Part shown: positions 8,347-16,769 of the stretch, one piece after another | How positions within the stretch are numbered: the stretch's first letter is position 1 | Layout of the letters: each line of letters starts with the position of its first letter | Origin: an uncultured Erythrobacter sp. | Lineage (GTDB): Bacteria > Pseudomonadota > Alphaproteobacteria > Sphingomonadales > Sphingomonadaceae | DNA: 64,000 nucleotides | Assembly: GCF_947497915.1 (NCBI RefSeq) | Contig: NZ_CANMIJ010000002.1 | Coordinates: 186,001-250,000 of the forward strand | Direction of reading: 5' to 3' | The notes under the pieces: model-generated | Told to the model about the DNA's origin: nothing | Databases searched by the model: none | Seen by the model: only the letters and a program-made list of their open reading frames with translations | Position numbers and translations under genes: made by a program

Positions 8347-8825
8347 AACGGTTGCTCGGCCCTATCGCGTTGGCAATTTTCTTGGGCATCATCGTGCATG
8401 GCGCAATTGTCCATTTCGCCCCCTCCGTCATCATGGACCGTGCCTATACGTTGATCGGAGAACGCGGCACGCCTGTTCATGGCTTTCAGCTGGCGCCCCA
8501 GATGCGGCCCAGCACACAAAGCGTCGTCCGGCCTTCGCCCGACCTTGCATATTCAGGGTGCCGCTTTGACTTAGGCCAAGCCCCGAACGGCATTCGAGTC
8601 CGGATGGCGGCTTATGACGGCTATTCCAGCCTGTCGTTCTTCGACGCGCAAACGAACAATTTTCGCACCATACGCGGCGACGGTGTGGCTCAGGAATTCA
8701 CATTGAACGCGGGCAATGCGCCTTCGCAAAAAGGCATCATCTTAATCCGCCGTCTGGCCCCGACGGATGTAGATTTTGCGCGCGTTGTGGAGGTGGCCAA
8801 AGCTGACGACTGTGAGGCGCTATGA
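8343..8825 (+). CDS. DUF1254-like protein with N-terminal anchor
   Basis: The 160-residue protein begins with a hydrophobic helix (LLGPIALAIFLGIIVHGAIV) and continues with a periplasmic domain containing PSVIMDRAYTLIGERG, RPSPDLAYSGCRFDLG and AYDGYSSLSFFDAQTNNF. This matches the short DUF1254-type proteins found as a separate gene beside DUF1214 genes in Alphaproteobacteria. The function is unknown. ATGA overlaps link it to the DUF1214 gene before it and the RidA gene after it, which suggests that the two DUF proteins form a complex. Confidence 0.72.
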   Translation: MKRLLGPIALAIFLGIIVHGAIVHFAPSVIMDRAYTLIGERGTPVHGFQLAPQMRPSTQSVVRPSPDLAYSGCRFDLGQAPNGIRVRMAAYDGYSSLSFFDAQTNNFRTIRGDGVAQEFTLNAGNAPSQKGIILIRRLAPTDVDFARVVEVAKADDCEAL

Positions 8826-9208
8826 GAAGACGTACGACATCCGGCTCTCCATTTGAGGCGCAGTTTGGTTTCTGCCGCGCCGTCAGGGATGGCAACCGCA
8901 TTATCGTCGCGGGAACCGGCCCAATCGAACCGGACGGCAGCACAACACAAGGCGGCGCTGCAGCTCAGGCAGAGCGGTGCTGCGAGTTGATTGTAGCCGC
9001 TATCGAGGAATTGGGCGGCAACGCCAAAGACGTGGTGCGCACCCGCATGCTGCTAACCGACTTTGATGATCAGGCCGCGGTGGGCGATGTCCATGCGCGC
9101 TATTTCGCAGATGCCAAACCCGCGGCCACCATGGCCGGGGTCGCATGGTTATGCCGCGCGGAATGGAAGGTCGAAATCGAAGCCGAAGCAATTCTCAGCG
9201 GCGAATAA
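8822..9208 (+). CDS. RidA/YjgF-family protein
   Basis: RidA proteins hydrolyse reactive enamine/imine intermediates of amino acid metabolism. This 128-residue protein has the fold's typical segments: ADG-like start GNRIIVAGTGPIEPDG, the helix AERCCELIVAAIEELGG, VVRTRMLLTD containing the conserved arginine that binds the substrate carboxylate, and ARYFADAKPAATMAGVAWL. The C-terminal motif (EWKVEIEAEAIL) replaces the usual P-xx-x-VEIEAIA, so it belongs to a divergent RidA subgroup with possibly altered substrates. It is the last gene of the first packed run on this strand. Confidence 0.88.
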   Translation: MRRRTTSGSPFEAQFGFCRAVRDGNRIIVAGTGPIEPDGSTTQGGAAAQAERCCELIVAAIEELGGNAKDVVRTRMLLTDFDDQAAVGDVHARYFADAKPAATMAGVAWLCRAEWKVEIEAEAILSGE

Positions 9209-9220
9209 AGCGGCGCTCGT

Positions 9221-9628
9221 CTAAACTGACGCTCGCTCAAACGACGTGTGCATCCGGTCCGCTTCGAGCTGATATTCCATCCCAGCCATCAAATCGCTTA
9301 GGCTGTCCATCGCATCCAGCTGCTCTGCCCCGATCAAGCTGCGCAGACCGTTATCCGGTGCAGCAATCAGGATAGCGGGTAAATCGTGTCGGTGCCCCGG
9401 GTAAGCGGCGGCAAAATCATCTCGGTGATGGAACACGGCCTCCATCGGTAGACGATCGAGAAACCGTCGCCACTCACCGCGCATCGAAACCGGGCCATAC
9501 GTAAGCGCGCAAAGCGAACACGGGTAACTGCCCGGGGCGAACTGTTTGTGCACCGCATGCAGCAGCGTGTTCAGGATGCCGCCATCGGCATTATAGACGA
9601 TCAAAAGACGCGTGTTTTTCTGGCCCAT
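9221..9628 (-). CDS. Conserved hypothetical protein with CxxC motif
   Basis: The 135-residue protein starts MGQKNTRLLIVYNADGG and has LLHAVHKQFAPGSYPCSLCALTYG, a CxxC pair inside a conserved-looking segment, then MRGEWRRFLDRLP and a C-terminal half with DLPAILIAAPDNGLRSLIGAEQLDAMDSLSDL. The first strand looks like a thioredoxin-like or Rossmann-type beginning, but I recognise no family. The start at 9628 fits where similarity to a folded domain begins; 30 more codons are open upstream. It lies alone, antisense to its neighbours, between ridA and the acyl-CoA dehydrogenase, and splits the catabolic run in two. Confidence 0.6.
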   Translation of the reverse strand: MGQKNTRLLIVYNADGGILNTLLHAVHKQFAPGSYPCSLCALTYGPVSMRGEWRRFLDRLPMEAVFHHRDDFAAAYPGHRHDLPAILIAAPDNGLRSLIGAEQLDAMDSLSDLMAGMEYQLEADRMHTSFERASV

Positions 9629-9765
9629 ATCGATAACTACGTGCGCAACGCGCGTTTGGTTACAACCTTGCTGAAAAAACTGAGATCTTGTTCGCTTCGT
9701 GCCGATCATAGCCCGCATCGTGCATACCCTTTTCTACGGGGGCGAACACGCCTAGATAGGCTGGT

Positions 9766-10911
9766 ATGACAGGACAATTTCAACTCACCGAAGACCAGCT
9801 CGCGATCCAGGAAATGGCGCAGCGTTTCACCGCCGACAACATCACTCCGCATGCCGGAGAATGGGATGAGAAACACATCTTCCCCAAGGATGTGATCAAG
9901 CAGACTGCCGAGCTTGGCTTTGGCGCGATCTATGTATCGGAAGAAAGCGGCGGCATTGGGCTTGGCCGGTTGGAAGCTGCGTTGATTATGGAAGCCATGG
10001 CCTATGGCTGCCCCACGACCAGCGCCTTTATCTCGATCCACAATATGGCCTCGTGGATGATCGACACATTCGGCAATGCAGACGTTAAAGAGCGGTATCT
10101 GCCTGACCTGATCAGCATGGATAAAATCGCCAGCTATTGCCTGACAGAACCGGGCAGCGGATCGGACGCAGCCGGCCTTAAGGCGAGCGCCGTGCTGGAC
10201 GGCGATCATTATGTGCTCAACGGCACCAAACAGTTCATTTCGGGCGGCGGCGTCAACGATGTGTACGTCACCATGGTGCGCACCAGCCATCATAAGACGA
10301 AAGGCATCACCTGCCTTGTGATCGACAAAGACACGCCCGGCGTCAGCTTCGGCGCGCCGGAAAAGAAACTGGGCTGGAACGCCTCGCCCACCGCGCAAGT
10401 AATCTTCGAGGATGCGCGTGTGCCGGTGGCAAACCGTGTCGGCGATGAAGGCGAAGGGTTCCGCTTTGCGATGATGGGCCTCGACGGCGGACGGCTGAAT
10501 ATCGGCGCGTGTTCGCTTGGCGGCGCGCAGCGGTGTCTTGATGAGGCAGTGGCCTACACCAAGGATCGCAAGCAATTCGACACGCCAATTGCGGATTTCC
10601 AGAACACGCAATTTATGTTGGCCGATATGGCCACCGATTTGGAAAGCGCGCGGGCGCTGCTTTATCTGGCTGCGGCAAAAGTTACCGACAACGCGCCGGA
10701 TAAATCGCGCTTTTCCGCAATGGCAAAACGGCTCGCGACCGACAATGGCAGCAAAGTCGTCAATGATGCGCTGCAGCTGTTCGGCGGATATGGCTATCTC
10801 AAAGACTACCCGATTGAACGGTTCTGGCGCGATCTGCGGGTGCACTCGATCCTCGAAGGCACAAATCAGGTTATGCGTATGATCGTGGGTCGGGATTTGC
10901 TGCGGCAGTGA
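9766..10911 (+). CDS. Isobutyryl-CoA dehydrogenase-like acyl-CoA dehydrogenase
   Basis: This FAD enzyme introduces the alpha-beta double bond of an acyl-CoA; in this context isobutyryl-CoA to methacrylyl-CoA is most likely. The 381-residue protein has SYCLTEPGSGSDAAGLKA and KQFISGGGVNDVY (FAD and substrate contacts), RKQFDTPIADFQNTQF, and FGGYGYLKDYPIERFWRD, with the catalytic base expected at E364 in SILEGTNQ. The Glu position in the 'LEGTN' motif is shared with ACAD8 and short-chain enzymes. The hydrolase, hydratase and mmsB follow on the same strand, completing a valine pathway. Confidence 0.9.
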   Translation: MTGQFQLTEDQLAIQEMAQRFTADNITPHAGEWDEKHIFPKDVIKQTAELGFGAIYVSEESGGIGLGRLEAALIMEAMAYGCPTTSAFISIHNMASWMIDTFGNADVKERYLPDLISMDKIASYCLTEPGSGSDAAGLKASAVLDGDHYVLNGTKQFISGGGVNDVYVTMVRTSHHKTKGITCLVIDKDTPGVSFGAPEKKLGWNASPTAQVIFEDARVPVANRVGDEGEGFRFAMMGLDGGRLNIGACSLGGAQRCLDEAVAYTKDRKQFDTPIADFQNTQFMLADMATDLESARALLYLAAAKVTDNAPDKSRFSAMAKRLATDNGSKVVNDALQLFGGYGYLKDYPIERFWRDLRVHSILEGTNQVMRMIVGRDLLRQ

Positions 10912-10937
10912 TAAAATCACCGGGCGAAGGCTTCGTG

Positions 10938-11333
10938 ATGCGGCTTCTGACAATTCTCGCGGGCTATTGCGGCGCGGCAGCGGCTGGCTCTCTAACCTTC
11001 ATGTTGGTCGCTGCAATGGCGGGCGATTCCTCGTTCTCCAACTTCGGGAAGATATTCCCGTTCGTCGCTATGTTCGGGGCGGTATTTGCCGCGCCAATAG
11101 CGCTGCCGGTGATCCTTTTCTCCGAAATCAGGAAAGTTTCGTCCTGGCTGCTGTTTGCAGCGGCCGGGCTGATTTCAGGATTGCTGCTTATTGTGCTTAT
11201 CACTGATCCGGTTGAGCTTCTTACTACAGATATGTTTGTGACGTCGCTGTTCCTTGGCACGACAACGGTCGCGGCGCTCACATATTGGGCCATCACCTGG
11301 CGGCTAAATCCACCGAAAAGTGCTGCCCAATGA
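10938..11333 (+). CDS. Small four-helix membrane protein, unknown function
   Basis: A 131-residue protein with four predicted transmembrane helices (about residues 3-27, 39-61, 68-91 and 100-122) separated by short loops, and a short basic C-terminal tail. No family is recognised. The start at 10938 has GAAGG 7 bases upstream; a GTG at 10908 would overlap the dehydrogenase stop but adds residues before the first helix with no ribosome site. It overlaps the following gene by 4 bases. Confidence 0.65.
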   Translation: MRLLTILAGYCGAAAAGSLTFMLVAAMAGDSSFSNFGKIFPFVAMFGAVFAAPIALPVILFSEIRKVSSWLLFAAAGLISGLLLIVLITDPVELLTTDMFVTSLFLGTTTVAALTYWAITWRLNPPKSAAQ

Positions 11334-11725
11334 GCACGCAATCCATCGCACAAATCACCCTCGTCGTGCCCGATTACGACGAAGCCATCGCTTTCTATGT
11401 CGGCGCGCTGGGCTTTGATCTTGTCGAAGACACGGACATGGGCGGCGGCAAACGCTGGGTTGTCGTCGGGCCAGTCGGCGGCGCACGTTTGCTGCTTGCG
11501 AAAGCTGCCAGTCCCACTCAAACGGCGGCTATCGGCAACCAAACGGGCGGCCGCGTCAGCTTTTTTCTCCACACCGACGATTTCACCCGATGCCACGAGC
11601 AGTTTATGGCGGCAGGGGTAACATTTGACGATTCTCCCCGCCAAGAACCCTATGGGACAGTGGCGGTGTTCAGCGATCCATTTGGGAATCGCTGGGACCT
11701 GATCGAACCGAAAGATAAGACATGA
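11330..11725 (+). CDS. VOC (glyoxalase/bleomycin-resistance fold) protein
   Basis: The 131-residue protein has the paired beta-alpha-beta-beta-beta layout of the vicinal-oxygen-chelate superfamily: ITLVVPDYDEAIAFYVGALGFDLVED in the first half, SFFLHTDDFTRCHEQFMAAGVTF in the second and the C-terminal FSDPFGNRWDLIEP. A metal-dependent lyase, isomerase or dioxygenase activity is possible; the reaction is not evident. It starts inside the previous stop (ATGA) and its own stop overlaps the hydrolase gene, so it is translated together with the valine enzymes. Confidence 0.88.
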   Translation: MSTQSIAQITLVVPDYDEAIAFYVGALGFDLVEDTDMGGGKRWVVVGPVGGARLLLAKAASPTQTAAIGNQTGGRVSFFLHTDDFTRCHEQFMAAGVTFDDSPRQEPYGTVAVFSDPFGNRWDLIEPKDKT

Positions 11726-12795
11726 ATTCAGAGCCCGCCGCGCAAGACGTAATCACCCGCATAGATGGCAGAGTTGGGCGCATCTCGCTCAACCGGCCAA
11801 AGGCGCTCCACGCGCTGACGCTGGATATGTGCCACGCAATGTCCGCTGCCCTAACCCAGTGGGCCAGCGATGATGCTGTCGAAGCCGTCATCATCGACCA
11901 TATCGAAGGCACGCGCGGATTTTGCGCTGGCGGCGACATCGCCTTTCTGCGCGATTCTGCGTTGAACGACGGCGGTGCGTCAGGCCGCGAGTTCTTCCAT
12001 GACGAGTATCAGCTCAACCACCAGCTCTTCACCTACACTAAGCCCGTTGTCGCGTTCATGGACGGGATCACGATGGGTGGCGGCGTGGGTATTTCCCAGC
12101 CAGCCAAATTCCGGGTCGCGACCGAAAACACGCGCTTTGCCATGCCCGAAACCGGCATCGGCCTGTTCCCAGATGTTGGCGGAGGCTGGTATCTTTCTCG
12201 CATCGGCGGGCGCTTGGGTCAGTTCCTTGCACTAACAGGAGCACGCCTTGACGGGTCAGAAGCACTGTGGACGGGCCTCGCGACACATTACGTGCCGAGT
12301 GAAATGCTCGATGATATCAAAGCGCGCATTGTTGAACGGCCAGGCCGGATCGCAGGTATTCTATCTGAACCGGTCGGCACACCTCCCCCTGCCCGCATCG
12401 AGGACAATGCGCTCAAGATTGCGAAGCACTTTGCCTCCGACAGTTACGAAGACATTCTCGCCAGTCTGGAAGCAGTCATCGAAGACGGCGATCAATGGGC
12501 AGAGAAAGAGCGCGATACGCTCGGCACGAAAAGCCCGCAGACCTGCAAGGTGGCGCTGCGCCAGCTGGCAACCTCGCTCGACCTGCCAACTTTTGCGGAC
12601 AATATGGCGATGGAATATCGCATCGCTTCGCGCGTGCTGACCCGGCCCGACTTTGCCGAAGGCGTGCGCGCCGTGATCACAGATAAAACCAACGATCCCA
12701 AATGGGACCCAGCCACACCAGCGGAAGTAAGCGACGCGTTGATCGACAGCATTTTCGCCCCGCTCCCCGCAGACGAAGAATGGAAACCGCTATGA
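11722..12795 (+). CDS. 3-hydroxyisobutyryl-CoA hydrolase
   Basis: HIBCH releases 3-hydroxyisobutyrate from its CoA ester, a valine-specific step. The 357-residue protein is a crotonase with the hydrolase-type features: RGFCAGGDIAFL (oxyanion hole), TKPVVAFMDGITMGGGVGIS, FAMPETGIGLFPDVGGGWYLSR with the catalytic Glu, and the long C-terminal extension with SPQTCKVALRQL that separates HIBCH (about 350 residues) from hydratases (about 260). ATGA overlaps at both ends. It precedes the hydratase and mmsB genes, in an order convenient for the pathway. Confidence 0.93.
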   Translation: MNSEPAAQDVITRIDGRVGRISLNRPKALHALTLDMCHAMSAALTQWASDDAVEAVIIDHIEGTRGFCAGGDIAFLRDSALNDGGASGREFFHDEYQLNHQLFTYTKPVVAFMDGITMGGGVGISQPAKFRVATENTRFAMPETGIGLFPDVGGGWYLSRIGGRLGQFLALTGARLDGSEALWTGLATHYVPSEMLDDIKARIVERPGRIAGILSEPVGTPPPARIEDNALKIAKHFASDSYEDILASLEAVIEDGDQWAEKERDTLGTKSPQTCKVALRQLATSLDLPTFADNMAMEYRIASRVLTRPDFAEGVRAVITDKTNDPKWDPATPAEVSDALIDSIFAPLPADEEWKPL

Positions 12796-13586
12796 GTTAC
12801 GAAACAATCACAGCCGAAAAAAACGCAGGCGGGACAAAAGGCGTTACGCTGTTGACGCTCACCCGGCCCAAGGCATTGAACGCGCTCAACTCGGTAATTC
12901 TGGCCGAGCTGATCGAAGCCTTCGCCGACTATCAAGCGGACGACAGCCAGCTTTGTGCAGTGCTGACGGGGTCGGGCGACAAAGCCTTTGCTGCGGGCGC
13001 CGATATCAAAGAGATGAGCGACAAGGCCGCTGCTGATTTTTATCTCGACGACTTCTTTTCACCTTGGACGTCCGAGATCGTGAAAAAGACGCGCAAGCCA
13101 TGGATCGCGGCTGTGAATGGCTTTGCGCTGGGCGGCGGGTGCGAGCTTGCGATGATGGCGGACTTTATCATCGCGTCCGACAATGCGAAATTCGGTCAGC
13201 CTGAGATCAAGCTCGGCGTAGCCCCTGGCATGGGCGGATCGCAGCGCCTGACCCGCGCGATTGGCAAATCGAAATCGATGGAAATGTGCCTGACGGGCCG
13301 CATGATGAGCGCCGAAGAAGCCGAACGCGCGAACTTGGTGGTCCGCGTTGTGCCGCAAGCGGATTTGCTCGCTGATGCGCTGAAGACAGCAGGCAAAATC
13401 GCTGCGATGCCGCCAATGGCCGCGATCGCGAACAAGGAAATGGTGAACGCCGCGTTTGAAATGACGCTGGATCAAGGCCTCATCATCGAACGCCGCATCT
13501 TCCAGATCCTCACCGCGAGCGAGGACAAAGCCGAAGGCATGGCGGCCTTTATCGAGAAGCGCGAAGGCAATTGGAAAGGTCGTTGA
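12792..13586 (+). CDS. Enoyl-CoA hydratase
   Basis: The 264-residue crotonase has both conserved segments: GDKAFAAGADIKEM (oxyanion hole) and ALGGGCELAMMADFIIASDNAKFGQPEIKLGVAPGMGG, including both catalytic glutamates of the hydratase class (in GGCELA and the QPEI segment). In the pathway it would hydrate methacrylyl-CoA to 3-hydroxyisobutyryl-CoA. The start at 12792 overlaps the hydrolase stop as ATGA; upstream codons in the same frame lie in the hydrolase gene and are spurious. Confidence 0.94.
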   Translation: MSYETITAEKNAGGTKGVTLLTLTRPKALNALNSVILAELIEAFADYQADDSQLCAVLTGSGDKAFAAGADIKEMSDKAAADFYLDDFFSPWTSEIVKKTRKPWIAAVNGFALGGGCELAMMADFIIASDNAKFGQPEIKLGVAPGMGGSQRLTRAIGKSKSMEMCLTGRMMSAEEAERANLVVRVVPQADLLADALKTAGKIAAMPPMAAIANKEMVNAAFEMTLDQGLIIERRIFQILTASEDKAEGMAAFIEKREGNWKGR

Positions 13587-13587
13587 T

Positions 13588-14457
13588 ATGAAAATCGCCT
13601 TTATCGGACTTGGCAATATGGGCGGCGGGATGGCCGCTAACTGTGTGAAGGCGGGCCACGATGTGCGCGCGTTTGACCTTAGTCAGGACGCTCTCGACGC
13701 GGCAAAGCAAGCAGGCTGCGCTACCTTTACCAGCGCCAAAGATGCGGTTGCCGATGCAGAGGCCGTCGTCTCAATGCTGCCAAACGGGGCGGTTGTGAAA
13801 ACCGTTTATGGCACGGACGTGATCGGTCTTGCCCCAACCGGCGCGGTGTTTCTTGATTGCTCGACAATCGATGTCGCTACCGCCCGCGAGGTCATCTCTG
13901 CCGCGACAGAGGCTGGCTATGACATGGTCGACGCGCCTGTTTCCGGCGGAATCGCGGCGGCCAATGGCGGCACGCTCACCTTTATGGTTGGCGGCAGTTC
14001 GGATGCATTCGCGCGCGCAAAGCCGATCCTAGAAGCGATGGGCAAAGCCGTCATCCACGCTGGAGATGCGGGCAACGGGCAAGCGGCCAAAATCTGCAAC
14101 AATATGCTGCTGGCGATCCATATGGCGGGGACGTGTGAAGCCTTTGCCATGGCGGAGAAGCTCGGCCTCGACCCGCAGACATTCTACGACATTTCCAGCG
14201 TATCGAGCGGCCAGAACTGGTCGATGACCAGCTATTGCCCGGTGCCCGGCGTTGGCCCGCAAAGCCCGTCTGACAATGACTATCAGGGCGGTTTTGCGAC
14301 CGCTTTGATGCTGAAAGATCTGCGTCTCGCGATGGAAGCGGCTGACGCATCTGACAGCGCAGTGCCGATGGGTTCGCGCGCGGCCGCGCTTTATGAAAGT
14401 TTCGACGGGGCAGGCAATGGCGGGAAAGACTTCTCCGCCATCATCAAGACTTATTGA
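13588..14457 (+). CDS. mmsB: 3-hydroxyisobutyrate dehydrogenase
   Basis: MmsB oxidises 3-hydroxyisobutyrate to methylmalonate semialdehyde, the substrate of MmsA. The 289-residue protein has the NAD-binding FIGLGNMGGGMAANCVKAGH at the N-terminus, the substrate motif DAPVSGGIAAANGGTLTFMVGG near residue 115, and the catalytic K168 in GQAAKICNN. The C-terminal helices (QNWSMTSYCPVPG, PSDNDYQGGF) are typical of HIBADH. Its last 14 bases overlap the end of the Nmad3 gene on the other strand. Confidence 0.95.
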   Translation: MKIAFIGLGNMGGGMAANCVKAGHDVRAFDLSQDALDAAKQAGCATFTSAKDAVADAEAVVSMLPNGAVVKTVYGTDVIGLAPTGAVFLDCSTIDVATAREVISAATEAGYDMVDAPVSGGIAAANGGTLTFMVGGSSDAFARAKPILEAMGKAVIHAGDAGNGQAAKICNNMLLAIHMAGTCEAFAMAEKLGLDPQTFYDISSVSSGQNWSMTSYCPVPGVGPQSPSDNDYQGGFATALMLKDLRLAMEAADASDSAVPMGSRAAALYESFDGAGNGGKDFSAIIKTY

Positions 14458-15169
14458 TCTCAGTAATGATGCGCTCCAGCCATTCGCGTGGAGCGGCTCT
14501 TTTGCCGATATCAGCGACGAATTCCTGACCGCGCGCTACGCTGCGCAATCTCTTGCCGCGCAACCACCGGTCAGCGCGGTCGTGATAGGACAGTCCGCCG
14601 CGTTTCAGCCAATCTGGCCGCTGCCATAGGCTGGGCGGGCCTTCCGGCACCGTCAGCCGCAACGCGTCACCCGCGCGGGTCGCAGTGCGCCCTTCCCCGC
14701 GCCAGATCACGTCATTCGCGCTGTGCATCGCGAGCGCATGGGGGTGCGCAATATCGATCAGATCGTCAGGAATCCCGTTCGTCAGAGCAATCATTTCTGC
14801 GACGTGCAGATAGCCAAAGATGCGGTGATGTGGCTCGCTAGTCTGCTCCTCGGCAAACAGGCCGAAAAAGACAAAAACATCGCCCAACCCAACGCCCTGC
14901 CGTTCAAGGTGCGTTTGCGCTGCGCTGTGTTGTCCAAAAACGCATGTGCCATCCGCCAAGAACATCGGATCATGGTGGCAAAGATCGCCTGCGCCCAGCT
15001 TACCCTTGCTCGCCTTCGTTGCATGATCACCCAGCCCAAGATCGCCATAAGCCGTCTGCGACGCCGTGCCCGCAGGGATAGGCAGACTAAGCGGGCGGCC
15101 ATCCACAATCGGCGAAGGCCCGCCCCCCGCGCTGCTGTCGAACCCCTTGCGGCTAAAGACGATTTTCAC
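14444..15169 (-). CDS. Nmad3-type (nucleotide modification associated domain 3) protein
   Basis: The ~241-residue protein begins VKIVFSRKGFDSSAGGGPSP, with IVDGRPLSLPIP and YGDLGLGDHA after it, which I recognise as the putative nucleotide-modification-associated domain 3. Further on are CHHDPMFLADGTCVFGQHSAAQTHLE and VFFGLFAEEQ. The domain has been proposed, from phage and bacterial gene neighbourhoods, to take part in nucleic-acid base modification; no activity is established to my knowledge. The GTG at 15169 fits the conserved N-terminus and lies 10 bases after the gcvPB stop; longer frames overlap gcvPB. It appears to be the distal gene of the glycine-cleavage operon. Confidence 0.7.
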   Translation of the reverse strand: MKIVFSRKGFDSSAGGGPSPIVDGRPLSLPIPAGTASQTAYGDLGLGDHATKASKGKLGAGDLCHHDPMFLADGTCVFGQHSAAQTHLERQGVGLGDVFVFFGLFAEEQTSEPHHRIFGYLHVAEMIALTNGIPDDLIDIAHPHALAMHSANDVIWRGEGRTATRAGDALRLTVPEGPPSLWQRPDWLKRGGLSYHDRADRWLRGKRLRSVARGQEFVADIGKRAAPREWLERIITEINKS

Positions 15170-15179
15170 GCGGAGAGGA

Positions 15180-16769
15180 TCACCCTTCAGGCGCTTCCCA
15201 TGCCAGCTTTGGCTTACGCGCAGCGGCCGTCTCATCCAGACGGCGGCGCGGTGCATAATAGGGCGCTTGCTTCATCGTTTCGTCCCCGTCCAGCGCGCGC
15301 TGCGCAACGGAGCGGAAGGCTGTGATGAATTGATCGATCGAGGCTTTACTCTCCGTCTCGGTCGGCTCGACCAGCATCGCGCCGTGAACCACGAGCGGGA
15401 AATACACCGTCATCGGGTGATAGCCTTCATCGATGAGAGCCTTGGCCAGATCGAGCGTCGAAAGATCACCGCCAAAGTCTTTGTCGCCAAACAGCGCCTC
15501 ATGCATACAAGGCCCCGCATCCGCGAACGGCGCGTGGAGCAAATCTTCGAGGCTGCGCAGAATGTAATTGGCGTTGAGCACCGCGTCTTCGGCCACCTGC
15601 TTCAAACCATCCGCACCGTGGCTGAGCATGTAGGTCAGCGCACGGGTGAACATGCCCATCTGACCGTGGAATGCTGTCATCCGGCCAAAGCTGGAAAGCT
15701 CACCGCCGAAATGTTCGCGAGCAAATTCGTCTGCCTGCTCTTCTTCGATCAGGTGAACCACGCCGTCCTTCGTACGCGCAGTGTATGGCAGCGGCATATA
15801 AGGCGCGAGCGCCTCTGAAAGCACGACCGGGCCGGAACCTGGTCCGCCGCCGCCGTGCGGGGTGGAGAATGTCTTGTGAAGGTTGATGTGCATCGCATCA
15901 ACGCCAAGATCGCCAGGGCGAACTTTGCCTACGATGGCGTTGAAGTTAGCCCCGTCACAATAAACAAAGCCCCCAGCTTCATGAACCGCATCGCTGATTT
16001 CACGCATATCAGGCTCAAACAGACCACATGTGTTGGGATTGGTGATCATCACCGCTGCCACATCCGGCCCTAAACGCGCCTTGAGCGCCTCGATATCCAC
16101 TCTGCCTGCTGGTGTCGCAGGGATATTCTCAACCCGGTAGTTGGCAAAGGCAGCAGTCGCAGGATTGGTGCCGTGCGCGCTTTCTGGCACAAGCACGACT
16201 TCACGGGCATTCCCGCGCGCTTCAAGCGCAGCACGAATGCATAGGATGCCGCAGAGCTCGCCGTGTGCGCCCGCTTTAGGGCTCATCGCGACGCTGTGCA
16301 TTCCAGTGAGCGTCAGCAACCAATGTGCCAGCTCGTTCACAACCTCCAGCGCGCCTTGCACTGTTTGCACGGGTTGCATTGGATGAATATCGGCAAAGCC
16401 CGGAAGGCGCGCCATCTTCTCATTGAGGCGCGGATTGTGCTTCATCGTGCACGATCCAAGCGGGAAGAAGCCGAGGTCGATGCCGTAATTCTGGCGGCTA
16501 AGGCGGGTGTAGTGACGCACCGTTTCCGGCTCCGTCAGACCAACGAGGCCAATCGGATCATCACGTTCCAAACCGCCAAGGCGGCTTGCAGCATTCGGAT
16601 CGATTGCAGGCAGATCGACACCGGTGATCTCCGCCTTTCCGATCTCGAAAATAAGCGGCTCTTCGAGCATCAATGCACGGTTGCCCGTGGTGGTTTGCGG
16701 GCCGTTATGCAGGCCATCATCGGCGACTTGCATTTCAGGTTTCCAGCCGGATTTATTGGGCGCGTTCAT
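15180..16769 (-). CDS. gcvPB: Glycine dehydrogenase (decarboxylating) subunit 2, P-protein beta
   Basis: This is the PLP-carrying half of the P-protein, which decarboxylates glycine and passes the aminomethyl group to the lipoyl arm of GcvH. The 529-residue sequence has [16 protein letters not shown] near residue 100, [15 protein letters not shown], and the PLP lysine K299 in [19 protein letters not shown]. The start overlaps the gcvPA stop as ATGA, so the two subunits are translationally coupled. The C-terminal ~25 residues ([22 protein letters not shown]) are polar and probably disordered. Confidence 0.96.
   Translation of the reverse strand: MNAPNKSGWKPEMQVADDGLHNGPQTTTGNRALMLEEPLIFEIGKAEITGVDLPAIDPNAASRLGGLERDDPIGLVGLTEPETVRHYTRLSRQNYGIDLGFFPLGSCTMKHNPRLNEKMARLPGFADIHPMQPVQTVQGALEVVNELAHWLLTLTGMHSVAMSPKAGAHGELCGILCIRAALEARGNAREVVLVPESAHGTNPATAAFANYRVENIPATPAGRVDIEALKARLGPDVAAVMITNPNTCGLFEPDMREISDAVHEAGGFVYCDGANFNAIVGKVRPGDLGVDAMHINLHKTFSTPHGGGGPGSGPVVLSEALAPYMPLPYTARTKDGVVHLIEEEQADEFAREHFGGELSSFGRMTAFHGQMGMFTRALTYMLSHGADGLKQVAEDAVLNANYILRSLEDLLHAPFADAGPCMHEALFGDKDFGGDLSTLDLAKALIDEGYHPMTVYFPLVVHGAMLVEPTETESKASIDQFITAFRSVAQRALDGDETMKQAPYYAPRRRLDETAAARKPKLAWEAPEG

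Noticed and set aside
9706..10953. 415-codon open frame on the minus strand opposite the acyl-CoA dehydrogenase
   Set aside because: Antisense shadow of a clearly conserved enzyme; the translation is rich in His, Arg and Cys without any domain.
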